This document shows, piece by piece, positions 21,601 to 33,149 of a DNA stretch of 64,000 nucleotides. Every line of letters starts with the position of its first letter. The stretch's first letter is position 1. The stretch lies in the NCBI GenBank assembly GCA_029721435.1, contig CM056580.1, positions 24,112,367 through 24,176,366 on the forward strand, read 5' to 3'. Source of the stretch: Gymnothorax reevesii (taxonomy: Eukaryota > Chordata > Actinopteri > Anguilliformes > Muraenidae). A model generated the notes under the pieces. The model searched no databases. It was given only the letters and a program-made list of their open reading frames with translations, and was not told the origin of the DNA. The position numbers were made by a program, and so were the translations under genes.

Positions 21601-22576
21601 GCACAGGAATCCAGACAGGATACCTGACAGTGGCTCCAGATGTGATTGCGAATACACAGGCTTTAATGAAAGTTAAGGGATCTTGCCGTATCTTGCAACT
21701 TGTCTTTTCCGCGAATGTTCATTGTAGTTGGTCGTCCTAAACATGGTGGCCCTCACGGAGGGCGTTCTACTCCTTGAATAATAAAAAAGCACATTTTTAA
21801 TATATAAAGCATTCTGACTAATCATCTCATGTGAGTGTACATCATTTTAAACATATTTTTGAAGTAATTATTTATTTTTATTATTTTTGTTATGTTTGAA
21901 AATGACTAAGTGGACCTTTAATTAGCTTGTTCACCTGTATACCAGTGCATGGAGAACATTACACATGATTTATTGGTATGTAATGGCATTGAGGATTCAG
22001 TGTTCATTTATTGGAGTGTAAGAGTTGTGTTATTCAAAGTCTGCAGAAAGACCTAAAGTTTTTTTTCAAAAAAAGTGCTCAGGCAATATGACCGTTTTTT
22101 TTTTTTTTTTTTTTGATTCCACCAAAGATGTGATTTTCCTAGCTTCAGAAGATTTATTTTGCACTTTGTAATATAGAATCTCTGATTTTTTCAAATGTTT
22201 TTGTAACTGCTATTAGCTCTGTTTCTCAGTGAGCTGTCCCGACTAAATCCCTAATGAATATAACATATCCTGTGGTGTATTCAAAGTATGGGCCTTCTCT
22301 CCAACACATAAACATACAGTAAAGCACCATGTAAAAATGGCAAAACTTTCATTTATGCATCGTGATATTAGGAAAATTATGGAATTCAGTATCTTTGTTG
22401 AATTTAAATTCATCACTGAAAATGATTGTCCCATTAATGGAGTCACAGCGTAGCATTTTAGACCAGAATGAATGGCTTTAAAAAGGAATTTCGATTCGTT
22501 GGAACCTAAGCCCTTTTCTAGTGTTGTCAATGATCAAATATAATGACCATCTTCATGAAAGCTTCATCTTATTTCA
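18649..22576. other. atp8b5 3' UTR and downstream non-coding DNA
   Basis: No gene is supported here. The first canonical AATAAA I see after the stop is at about 20436, so the 3' UTR could be up to ~1.8 kb. A stretch at about 20850-21340 is rich in GGTCA/AAGGTCA half-sites and resembles the repeat at 63.0-63.5 kb. A poly-T run lies at about 22094-22114. Short ORFs here have no recognisable domain. Confidence 0.5.
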
Positions 22577-23503
22577 GATCTATGGGTGCGTCAGGGTAAG
22601 AAAGGAAGCCCATGAGGTGATGCAGCCATCACGCATACGCAAGTTTCTGGAGGCAGTGTTATTATCTGGGGTTTTTCAGAAGGTCAGGTCATTTTGTGGC
22701 AATAAAACTAATTCAGAAGACAACCTCAATATACTGAATGAATCCTATCGGTGGATTTTTTTTTAATCCCTGGCACGTTCCAGGATTACAATGGCAAGAT
22801 TCATTTGGCTCAAATTGTGAAGAGTGGTTCTGCAAGCATGAGGAATCATCAACAGTATTTAGTAAATTCACATCGCTTTTGTCATAAAAATCTGTTTCTT
22901 GTGGGTCCGCTCTAGTCCACTTTGTTGATCCATTCGTTCGTTCATGTTTAGCTCAGGCGCAGTTAAGTTCCGTTAACATCCGGAGGTGCTGCATGCAACC
23001 ACCTGAAGCAAAGCGCGTGTGTGCAGCGAAGATGGTGCTGAAAATCGGTACCCACAATGGGACTTTTCATTGTGATGAAGTGTTTGCTTGTTTTCTCCTT
23101 CGGCAACTCCCAGAATACAAGGATGCTGAAATTGTGAGGACGCGGGACCCTGCAATACTAGACACCTGTGACATTGTTGTGGACGTAGGCGGGGAGTTCG
23201 ATCCAAAGAAGCATCGCTATGACCATCATCAAAGGTCATTTGTGGAGACTTTTAGGAATCACACATGAATTGGCCACCTCCGAATCCTGACCATAACCAA
23301 GGGAAAATTTTGTAAATGTGCTGGAGAAGGCTTTATGAAGTGGTTTCACTCTCCTGTCCTCAATACAAGATCTCAGCCAAAAATGAATGCAACTGTGGTC
23401 AAACAATAAATCTTGTGACGTTGCATACAATTGCTGAAACAAATGCGTGTCACGATCATAGCTAAAGGCGTTTAACAAAATATTAGAGCGTCTAACATCC
23501 CTT
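22577..23503 (+). mobile_element. Degraded Tc1-like transposon fragment, interrupted by MYG1 sequence
   Basis: The left part (22577-22848) matches the middle of a fish Tc1 transposase gene as I remember it (ATCTATGGGTGCGTCAGGGT, TCTGGGGTTTTTCAG, GGCTCAAATTGTGAAGAGTG). The right part (23254-23503) continues the same gene (ATGAATTGGCCACCTCCGAA, GTGCTGGAGAAGGCTTTATG, CAATACAAGATCT). Stops and indels are present. The join is interrupted by 405 bp of unrelated DNA (22849-23253) flanked by direct repeats AGGAATCA. Confidence 0.75.
22849..23253 (+). pseudogene. myg1: MYG1 (DHH-family exonuclease) 5' gene fragment inserted in the Tc1 copy
   Basis: From ATG 22993 (or the internal ATG at 23032) the frame reads [59 protein letters not shown]. 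This is the N-terminus of MYG1, a 3'-5' RNA exonuclease of nucleus and mitochondria, with the metal-binding [10 protein letters not shown] and DHH residues intact and no stop in 87 codons. Full-length MYG1 is about 350-380 residues. Homology stops at 23253, exactly where Tc1 sequence resumes after AGGAATCA, and no later MYG1 exons are seen downstream. The ~140 bp before the ATG is CpG-bearing and may be MYG1 5' UTR or promoter. Read as a captured or inserted fragment. A truncated transcript from it cannot be excluded. A possible donor (AG/gtcatt) lies at about 23235. Confidence 0.8.
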
Positions 23504-26229
23504 TAAACTCAGAAAAAGTTCTAGCCTGTTCTCAATCATTTTCCTAGATTAGCTATTTTTTCTAGTTGCAAAAAATATCCGCTGGCAATTAAAGACACAG
23601 ATTATTTCTTGATGCAATCTAAGAGCGATGACATAATAGGAAAAATTCAATTCAGAAAAATAATTTACTCATAAGTAGGCCTATACTTTAGGAAAGGTAA
23701 AGTCTACCTTTTGGGGACAACAGGTGATCTAACATGCTCTTCAAGATTGTATAAACTGAATCAAAGACAGATTTGAAACACCTTCACACGCTTTTGAATA
23801 GCTCTGATTGAAATGCTCCAAATGGCATGCCCAAATGAATGTTTTACCTTCACGAGGAGAAGTGGCGGCACCTGATATTGTGGAGTGTTTTCAGAGAGGG
23901 CATATTGTTAATTGATAAAAAATGATTGAGAAAAAGTCAGAACTAATAATTGATGTAAAGGGATGTTTTGTACCTTCTCTATTTTCAGCCCTGGTTAGGC
24001 TGTGTATACTTACTGAATGCTGGACCGTTCTTCAATTTTTTGATAAAGATGATTTTATTTGATCATTTACAACCTAGGAAGGCCTATAGGACCCAAAAAG
24101 AGAATGAAATTCTGCTTTAAGCTTTGGTATCGCCAGTTATAACAGAGAATCGGATACAAAAGGTATGGAAGTCAATGAACAAATTACTATCCACTGTACG
24201 GTTTAGGCAAGATCAACACAGACACGAACAGTATCCTTTCCCTATACCACAGGTCATGAAATCTGGACCTTGAATCCGAGTCTAGCCCTGGATTTTTTTT
24301 CTCCCTGGATATTAACTAATTAACTTAAAATTTATGCTTCTGATTGGTCAGACTGTCTTTATATCTGGGCCCCAGGAGGGGGGAAAACTAGCAGTTTATG
24401 GACCTGGATTTGATGATCCCTGCCCTCAATGCAAAGAATTGGATATAGACCTCGTAAATATTGCAATAAAAATGAATTCTATTCCGTGATAACACCAAGG
24501 CAACATTTTTTTTTTATGTTACTGTACTGGGGAGCAAAATACAATTTATGGAGTAAAATGTACGCGTTGACGCTTGAACGATGTTTTCTTTTTATCTCCA
24601 CTTGAGTTTACTTATAGTGTTGTCCAGACAACATTCCTAATGTGTTTGTGACCTTTGTGTGGAATTCTGATTATGTCCAGGGAAACAAAAGGGATTGTAG
24701 ACATCAATGAATAAAATATACATATGAGAAAACCAGCAGACTGTACACAAAGTCTATATACTAAATTAATGAGGTTTTTAATAGGCTACCTTTCCACATG
24801 TATATAGTTGTTTATATACACTGGTACACAGTGAATGAGGACTATAATTTGTAGTGACAAGTATGTATCTTCCTATGAATCTGAGAATTTCCTATTGTCT
24901 GTCAAAACCCAATGCATTTTAATGCAAATATTGTGTATGTCAACACCTTCCCTGTTTCTGGGCGTAATATATAATTTAAAGACGTAGCCTGTGTTATGAA
25001 ACCTTCTTATTCTACAGGTGTTAATTATGTTCCTTTGGGGGGGAAAGGGCATTTCTAAAAAGAATATTCTGACTGAATGTAATTTCTGCATGTAACTTTA
25101 TATGGTGCCAAAAAAAATAAACATTTGCTATTTTTTTGTATATAGGGTTTTTTGGCATGATTATTTCTCGGTTGGTAATCAGCTCCTATCTAAAGTGCTT
25201 TCAACCAAGGTCAGATATGCAGGGCTGAAGCTTGGATACTCTGGAGTGAATACTGTGACTGCCTCTCACAGTGCAAGCATTTTTGAGGGTCCTCTCTGAG
25301 CTATTGAACTGACCTCAAAATCAGCACCATCTTTGATCCACTTTATTTAAACTAATTAAGTCCATTCACCAAAGCAGAAGTCAATGTCATTATGGTGCAT
25401 ATTACTTTACTGACAGCCCGAAGAGAACATTTAGGCCCACTGTTGTGAGGTCACATTATCAACTTCAGTGCTCCTCACTTTTAAGAGTAATAGCCTGTGA
25501 GATCTTCTTCGTGGTTAATAGAGCCGTGGAAGCAGGTACGGGATCATTGTGCTTCAGTAAGCTACTTGTATTGAGCTAAAACTAAATTTTGCTTGTACTT
25601 GAGTGCTGCATTTCCTCAAAAATACTTATGTTCTAAGGATAAAACGAATGACCATACATTCAATGAACAAGATTTGAAAATCATTTGTTTTTCACAATTA
25701 ACAGTTCCATGGCAAGTAAGTAATGGCAAAGACAACGTAAAAGTCCAGAAAAAATAAAAAAAAGTTACAGTTTAAACCGGTACATCAGGAGTGCCTGATT
25801 CCAACCACTGGAGGGCCAGTTTTTTTTTCCTGCTTTCATACCAGCTATGGCCTTTAATCACTTGTCTATTTACTTAATTAGCCAAACCACTGATTAGCTG
25901 CATTTCTTGAATGGTTATGAATGATGGCCAAAGGCTTTTTTCTTCTTTACCTAAATTAAACTTTTTATCGTCATCTCATTTATGACGAGACTCAAAATTG
26001 TCGAACTAATTAGTTTATTTTGCCCGGGTAATTGGTGGAAACAAAAACCTGTATACGCACCGGAACCCCTAGGGTAGGAATTGCCGAATGCCCACCCTTG
26101 GTGTAAATCTTCAGGGGATGATGGATGATGCATGAGGAAAACCCATATCGGCAAATACGGGAAGGCTTGGGAAAAAAAAAAAACATTTGAAGCCATGATT
26201 GAAAAAGCTACCCACTATAACGAATAAAA
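23504..26229. other. Non-coding DNA, old repeats
   Basis: No gene supported. A possible MITE lies at about 24250-24422 (CAGGTCATGAAATCTGGACC against GGACCTGGATTTGATGATCC reversed), and another at about 25784-26104. Remaining sequence is AT-rich and unrecognised. Confidence 0.45.
24250..24422. mobile_element. Possible short MITE
   Basis: The ends CAGGTCATGAAATCTGGACC and GGACCTGGATTTGATGATCCCTG (not written in full) are imperfect inverted repeats. No target duplication was identified. Confidence 0.45.
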
Positions 26230-27990
26230 TAGACAGGATTGTGCGCAAGCAAGCTTTTGGCTGTCGGCATAAGAACAGTTAATTGTGCCACCAATAAACT
26301 GCATGTCTGATGACTGGAGCGAGGACCATGCGCCTCCACCTCATACCTCCGCCATGACGTAGGACAGCGGGTCCAGCCCATAGAGAACCAAAGAATGCGT
26401 TGTTTTCGGATGTCGATTAGCGAGTACGGCTTACTGTAGGCGTCTTTGGGACGCCAGTTATTTCTATGTGGCTGTTGTCATCGACACCTCAGTTGGATAT
26501 ATAAAAATATAACGCTCGGAAGAAGGCACTCAATGTAAGTGCGGCTTTTTCTCGTGACTGTTTGCTATATTTATTCCTCTGCTTTAGCTAGTCACCAAGC
26601 ACATATGCGGTTTGGGTTAGAGTTAATTGCAAGCCTGTCGGACAAGGACATTTACCTGGCATGTGCACTGACAGTGGAATCCTTATGTCAGATTTGAATG
26701 ATGTATGTGCGATGTAGGGATTCATTTATGAATTGTATTCACTGTGGAACTGAGGCCATTTGTACATTGCATGTTTTTAACCCTCCATTTGATTTACGCA
26801 GCAGCTCGCTGCTTTATACTAAATCGAGGGGAAGAAGAAAAAAAAAATACTCCGTGACAATGGGAGATTACTGAGAAATTGTAATCGGGACGCCTAGATG
26901 GCTTATTCGGCATAATATTGAAATTCGACGATTATACCTTTATGCGGTAAAATGCAGCCCTGCTTGTCGCACGGAATCTGGTGCGTTGACATTAAACCGG
27001 TGCTCTAGTTGCGGCTATTACAACGCCAAAGCCGTTTTCTAATGGGCCACTGTATCATATTGTCCTTGAACTTAATCAGTTGCAATTCACGCAATGTACA
27101 GTAGCCAGGTCATTGTCTTTGATTGGCATGTGACTGGACGCTTGGTTCGGGAGAATTCTATTCCTCCAGTGTTTAGTCAATGGGACATTGCTGTTATCAA
27201 TTAGTCATTGGGTTTGCTGTTTTTAACGGTCCAGCTGAGCGGTCGGGAGAAGAACGATGTATTGAATTGTCCCGAAATGAAATCAATTCAAGGTTTATTT
27301 GAAATGTGTTTCCCCCTCAGAGCTGCGCTCTGCGAAGAACTGTGTAGTGAATCGGTGTTATATGAGATCGAGAATTTCTTATTAGAAAGCAAACACCCAA
27401 CGTGCGTTTGTTATTGCAGATTTGGTATGGCTATCAACAAACGGACTGTGAACGACCCAAGACCAACTGTCTAGAAATGTCCAGAACATTCACGCTACGT
27501 TATGTAACCTCCTGTTTTCACGTTTTCTGCTAGCCCGGACGCGTTCGAAAATGTTAGGAATTAGGACGTTCAGAAGTCTTTCTGCCTGTGTGCTCTGAGT
27601 TCTGAAGTTGATTACAATGAAACGGCCATACCACCAGCTATTCTCTACTGCCATAGCGAATCCAAGCTGATGTAGACGTTTGTCGTAATTTGATAACAGA
27701 GAGGATCATAATCTAAGCAGCCTACGCGACGAATGACACTGCTGGCCCGCGACATTTTTTATTAATTTTTCGGACGAACTTTTTGAATGGCGCGTGCGCA
27801 CTTCGATCGGCCTATTCCTGGCCATGTGAATACATTGCCAATCTAATCCTATCCCTACCCCTAACCCAAACCCCCCAACCCTAATATTATCCCTAACCCT
27901 AATGCCACAACCACAGTCCAAGTGTTCATGTGTGAGGTAGGACAAGTTAATACGAAAAAAAATTGTCTGCCGGACCTGCTGACTCAAATG
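26230..27990. promoter_or_regulatory. CpG-rich stretch, candidate rusc2 promoter / first non-coding exon region
   Basis: CpG dinucleotides are visibly denser here than in the flanking AT-rich DNA. It contains a CRE-like TGACGTA near 26355, a TATA-like GATATATAAAAATATA near 26495 and a good splice donor (AAT/GTAAGT) at 26535. Human RUSC2 has a distant non-coding first exon, so a promoter here is plausible, but no exon can be proven from sequence. Confidence 0.3.
27847..27905. repeat. Degenerate CCCTAA-like (telomere-type) repeat
   Basis: Several CCCTAA/CCCTAC units in about 60 bp, interrupted by A and C runs. Too short and degenerate to be more than an interstitial telomere-like patch. Confidence 0.5.
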
Positions 27991-28879
27991 CGCCCTTTAT
28001 CACTCATGTCCAGATGATCATGTTCATGGTGGCGATAATAAATGTTAGATCTCAAGGGGGCGATATAGAGCTAATCTGAACTTTTCTCTGACCATGACCC
28101 CAGCAGATGTTTCATACTGTAGCTCCAGCTGCAGCACTCACTGCAGCTTGTCTTATCTGGGTTGCGTTTGGGCAAAATTTGAAACATGGTCCTTGCAAGT
28201 ATGCAGACGTAATGGCTTCAAGCTCTGCAAAGTTTTGTTCTGAAGTGTGTTACCTGAAGATGATAACGCGTTGTTGAGCATTGCCGTTAGCTGGTGCTAT
28301 AGCAGGAGACAATAAGGGAAGGCTGACCCCTCCTTTTTGGGTTCACTTGTTAATTAACTCTATATGGTCTCTTGAGGTCGGATCTTTGCTGCTTCCACGG
28401 GTAATAGCGATTAATAGCGCACATTGAGTACTTTCACCATTGACCAGCATTTGTGCCAGCTGGGCCAGGCATTATGACTTGATCTATGCCGTAAGTGCAT
28501 ATCTCTTGGGCATTGAAAAAATTAAATATTGCACGTTAACGTAAAGTAGGTTTTATTCTAACATGTTGGTTGCCTCATTTTAGGCAAACTGGAAAACCAT
28601 TAATCCATTGTATTGTTGTATGTGTGTGAGAGTGACATACGGAAAATCAATGCCAAGTTATTTGCTGTTTTGTAAGATCTGCATGAAATCCTCATTGCTT
28701 CCTTTATTATTAATGATACATTGTTGGAGCACATAATACCTCTAAAGTAAGTAGACTGTGGAAGACTCTATTACTTTTTGTGACAAACTGGACTGCAAAG
28801 CACAGCTTCAGTGCAATGCATTGGTTACGAACGGATGTGTTGGCAATTGAGTTGCATCTTGGTAATTAAACGCAGTTTA

Positions 28880-29288
28880 AGGCTGTGTTTGGAATTGCAT
28901 ACCTATTTTTAACAGTGAGTACTGTGCCAGTGTATACTAGATGTTGCATGCTACTCTCCATATTAGTATACAATGAAGTGGTCTGTATGTGCCAACAGCC
29001 ATACTGTGTACCACACAGTTTCATGACGAACAGGCTATTATGGTCACTAGCGTATTGGGTAGACATTTCCATTGACTGGGGCTGCATTGAATTCTGGGAT
29101 ACAGTACATCAGGAAGACAGCTATGGCTTTGTACTGGGAAATTTGGCCAGTGTTGTACATCATCCATGTATACTTGGCATACTGATCAATTTAATAACAG
29201 TCATATACTGTTTGCTGCCTTCTACATTTTGCCATGATACTACTCAATATTCGAGTCGTAAGTAGTTTGCGATTTTGAACATGGCCCA
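28880..29288. mobile_element. Possible non-autonomous DNA transposon, ~0.4 kb
   Basis: Left GGCTGTGTTTGGAATTGCAT and right end (reverse complement GGCCATGTTCAAAATCGCAA) are imperfect inverted repeats. The interior has the TACTGTGTACC-type motifs common in a fish MITE family. The 126-codon ORF inside has no domain and is not called as a gene. Confidence 0.55.
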
Positions 29289-31318
29289 AGTCTTCGCTTC
29301 CAGGTAAACTTAATAAACCTCCAAATACTACCCCCCCCCCCCCTTATTATCATAAAGTTTGATAATGAGTAATGCCAAAGAACATTGCCAGTCTAATATA
29401 CACAATAAAACAGAGGGCAGTGTATTATGTACAGGGATGTCATGGGCCATCGAAATTACCTAATTATTTGTACTCAGCCTGTATTCATCTATTAATTTTC
29501 GATTTGTAACCCTTGTTTTCAGTGCTTAAAATGAAAGTGAACGCAAATAAAAACTAGCCTATACGTGTTATAAAATATTTTTTTGGTAACTTTAAGATAA
29601 AACTGAACTGATTAATAAATCCTGAACGTTCAGATCGAAAAACTCAAGGAATCTGCCATTTTCCCCTTAACAGCAACTTCAAATGTCCGATCTAGCTCTC
29701 TTTAACTGATAGAGGTATAGAAAAGCTCTAGTTGAAGCCCCGAATAGTCTGCATTCCCATGAGTGTTCTGACACTCAACAGATGAACACAATAGGATCTT
29801 AAGGAAGGATCGTATCCTCTAATACAAAAAATGCTCTGCCATGTAACCAAACAAATGCAGTATTAAGTAACCTATGGCATATCCATAGTAATCCGACCAC
29901 AGAGCTAAAGAAAACACTACGGTGGACGTCATTGGCGGAACCAACCAGAAAACATGAGACGCGTCCGCCATCTTGTGTAAGGAATCGGCAGGGGAATTGC
30001 GCAGTCAAATGCTGTGCATGTGCATATGCGACTAGATAAAATGAAATGAAAAACACTGAATTTCTTTCAAAGTAAAAATATTATGTATGATAAGTGATAA
30101 ATCTGTTAACTGTGGTGTCACCAGCATCAAGTTCACTGTCAACATGCTAGCAGTGTGTAATGATTAAATCTGAGGCGAACGTCTCAGATTCCAAAAACTA
30201 TAAAAGGAGTGACATACAGATAGTAATGGTAATACCTGTGCTCATCTAAATATCAACACAATATAATGAATACGAAGGGGTCATTCCATATTGTTATGGC
30301 CCCAATTTCTTATTACATTTACAACATAACAGCAACAGCAACAGCAAGGGATGACAGACACAGTTTTAAAAACTCAAACACATTTAATTAAACAGACAAA
30401 GACAATAACAACTAAATAACAGCTAAGACCAAGATTGATTATCAAGAAAAAAAGAAATAATTACAGTCCCTTGTTTTGGTGGGGTTTCCTGGTGATGTGC
30501 TGGGTGAAAATCAATCCACAACAGACTGCACAGGTCTTGAACAGAATTAAAGGTCTGGTCACGTATCCTTCTTCTTGCAATTTCTCCTACCACTTTACTG
30601 TCTCAATTCTTTTCCTTATATACTCTTTTGCAGACCCCACCCACATTTAGACCTCTTTTTTTTAATTTTCTGAGACTTGCCCCAGACATGTCCAGGACAT
30701 GTCTAAACATGACTCCAGTCTGAGCTTAACAAAAAAAAGGTAAATACTGCCATCTAGTGGCCTATATTCACATTACAATATGAACTCAACCACAGGTCCC
30801 ATAATGACCGACTTGGATTTGGCTAAAAAAATTTGTGCTGGCACCTTAACATATATGATGAACATGTGCAAAATAATTTGTCAAAATTCTGAAGGGTTTT
30901 TGTGCTGTGGCTCTTCAAAATAGGGTGGTATACCCCATTGTTGACCCTTGCCAATCTCGCATGTTTAAGAACAGCCATATTTGGATGCCAATATCTTGGG
31001 AATGAAATGGGTTATGAGCATGAAAAGTGTTATACTATGTAATTACCACCCAGGCTTTCAGGATCTGTCATCGGAAAAGTCCCATCTCCTCTAGATTTTG
31101 AGGTATTGGCCTCCAGAGTTGTGGATTTGTTATGTGCGAAAATGAAAATTTCAATTTTCAGGGGGCAACTGTCATGCTACAGTACATCACAACCGTTTAT
31201 TCGGGCTACATTCCTTCTATTTAGGTACATGACTATCTGTAGAAAGTTTTTGGACAGTATTGAAATCATAATTTAGGTTAGGAGTAAGGGAGCTCCAAAA
31301 ATGGCTCCGCCTCCGACT
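29289..31318. other. Non-coding DNA, unresolved repeat
   Basis: Includes a run of C at about 29330-29343. From about 30270 to 31378 the sequence looks like part of a dispersed element, because its right end matches the hairpin MITE at 10122-10205. Two p53-type decamers lie at 30684-30704 (see findings). Confidence 0.4.
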
Positions 31319-31378
31319 GAAACCCCATAAGTCACACTTGACTTGACTTGTGGGGTTTTAGTAATCAGTGCTTCAATT
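31319..31378. mobile_element. Partial copy of the 10122-10205 hairpin MITE
   Basis: AACCCCATAAGTCACACTTG and GGTTTTAGTAATCAGTGCTT match the reverse complement of the earlier element, but its first ~20 bp are replaced by other sequence. It abuts the Tc1 copy that starts at 31390. Confidence 0.7.
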
Positions 31379-31389
31379 TTGTGGAAAAA

Positions 31390-32954
31390 TACAACCCTAA
31401 TTCTGAAATAGTTGGGATGAAGTGTAAATTGTGAATAAAATCAAAATGCAATGACTTTCAGATCACATGAGCCAATATATTATTTACAACAGAACATTCT
31501 TGTTTTTATACACAAAATGAACTTAATTTTCTTGCTGCAACAGGTTTCAAAAAGTTGGGACACAGGTAAAAAAGGGCTGTAAAAGCAATTAATATATAAG
31601 AGAATCAGCTGAAAGAACATTTAGCAAGTAATTAAGTTAACTGGCACCAGGTGTATAACGTGATTAGCTATAAAAGGGATGTCTTAGAGAGGCTGAGTCT
31701 CTCAGAAGTAAAGATGGCCAGAGGTTCTCCAACCTGTGAAGGCTGCGTAAAAAAAATTGTGAAATACTTTAAAAACAATATTCATCAACGTCAAATGAAT
31801 TTGGCTTCAAAGGCTTTGAAGGTCTCATCATCGACATTGCATAACATCATCAAAAGATTCAGAGAAACTGGAACAATCTCTGTACGTAAGGGACAAGGCC
31901 GAAGACCTTTACTGGATGCCCGGGATCTTCGAGCCCTCAGACGCCTCTGCATCACTCACCGGCATGATTCTGTCATTGACATTACTAAATGGGCCCAGGA
32001 ATACCTCAACAAACCACTGTCTGTAAACACAGTCCGCTGTGCCATCCAGAGATGCCACCTAAAACTCCATCATGCAAAAAGGAAGCCATTGTTGACCATG
32101 ATCCAGAAGCGCCGCCGTGTTCTGTGGGCCAAGGCTCATTTAAAATGGACTGTAGCAAAGTGGCAAAGTGTCCTGTGGTCAGACAGTCCAAATATGACAT
32201 TCTTTTTAGAAATCATGGGCGTTGTGTCCTCTGGGCTAAAGAAGTGAAAGATCAACCCTCCTGTTATCAACGTTCAGCTGAAAAGCCAGCATCTCTGATG
32301 GTATGGGGATGCATTAGCGCATATGGTTTCGGACACTTTTATGTTTTAAAAAGCATTATGAATGCTGAAAGGTACATAAAGGTTTTAGAGCAACATGCTC
32401 CCCTCCAGACGACATCTATTCCAGGAAAGGCCTTGTGTTTTTCAGCAGGACAATGCAAAACCACATACTGCAGCTATTACAGCAGCATGGCTTTGTAGTA
32501 GAAGAGTCCGTGTGCTGAACTGGCCTGCCTGCAGTCCTGTTCTTTCACCGAGAATGAGAACATTTGGCGCATATTTAAACGAAAAGTCTGTCTTTGGAGA
32601 CCCAAAATTCTCCAGCAGCTGGAAGCCGATATTAATCAAGAGTGGGATCAAATTCCAATGGCTAAACTCAAAAAGCTTGTCTCCTCAATGCCCAGATGCC
32701 TCCACTCTATGTTATAAAAAAGAGGGGATGCTACACCATGGTAAACAGGCCCCTGTCCCAACTTTGCAGCCATCAAATTTGAAATGAGCTCATTTTTTGG
32801 ATAAAATTTGTAAAATTTCTCAGGTTTAATATTTGCTAAGTTATCTCTGTTCTATTGTGAATAAAATACTGGCTGGTGTGATTTGAAAGTCATTGCGTTT
32901 TGATTTCATTCACAATTTACACTTTGTCCCAACTATTTCGGAATTGGGGTTGTA
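31390..32954 (+). mobile_element. Tc1-like transposon, nearly full length (~1.57 kb)
   Basis: TA-bounded inverted termini of more than 70 bp: left TACAACCCTAATTCTGAAAT, right (reversed) TACAACCCCAATTCCGAAAT, continuing through GTTGGGA and AGTGTAAATTGTGAAT. The termini are about 90% alike. It encloses a transposase pseudogene on the + strand. Confidence 0.92.
31711..32760 (+). pseudogene. Tc1-like transposase, frameshifted
   Basis: It opens with MARGSPTCEGCVKKIVKYFK and the paired-type DNA-binding region (LASKALKVSSSTLHNIIKRF, KGQGRRPLLDARDLRALRRL). The first catalytic Asp lies in LWSDSPNMTF. The frame then shifts near 32180-32200 to NHGRCVLWAK and EKPASLMVWGCISAYGFGHF, and again to CVFQQDNAKPHTAAITAAWL, which carries the second Asp. 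The final DDE segment is scrambled. At least two frameshifts make it inactive. Confidence 0.85.
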
Positions 32955-33149
32955 ATTTAAGCCACGAGCAACGTTGAATGGGCCCTCTAATTCAAAGCGC
33001 ACAGGGAAGTGTACCGTTTAATGCGGCTTGCAGCTTTAATTATCATTATATCCAAAAAATACTGTACATTGCTTCATGTTGCGTTTTTAATGCCTCATAG
33101 AATATTTTGACTTTTTGTTCATTGCAGACACCATGAAGGGAAGATATTG

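Noticed and set aside
23236..23478. 80-codon minus-strand ORF overlapping the MYG1 fragment end
   Set aside because: Antisense of Tc1 transposase remnant. No independent evidence.
26495..26535. Definite TATA promoter with a first exon ending at 26534
   Set aside because: The distance from the TATA-like sequence to the donor leaves an exon of only ~10-20 nt, so I report the region only as a candidate.
28885..29265. 126-codon + strand ORF
   Set aside because: No domain, lies within a probable MITE with inverted ends, and has no splice or promoter context.
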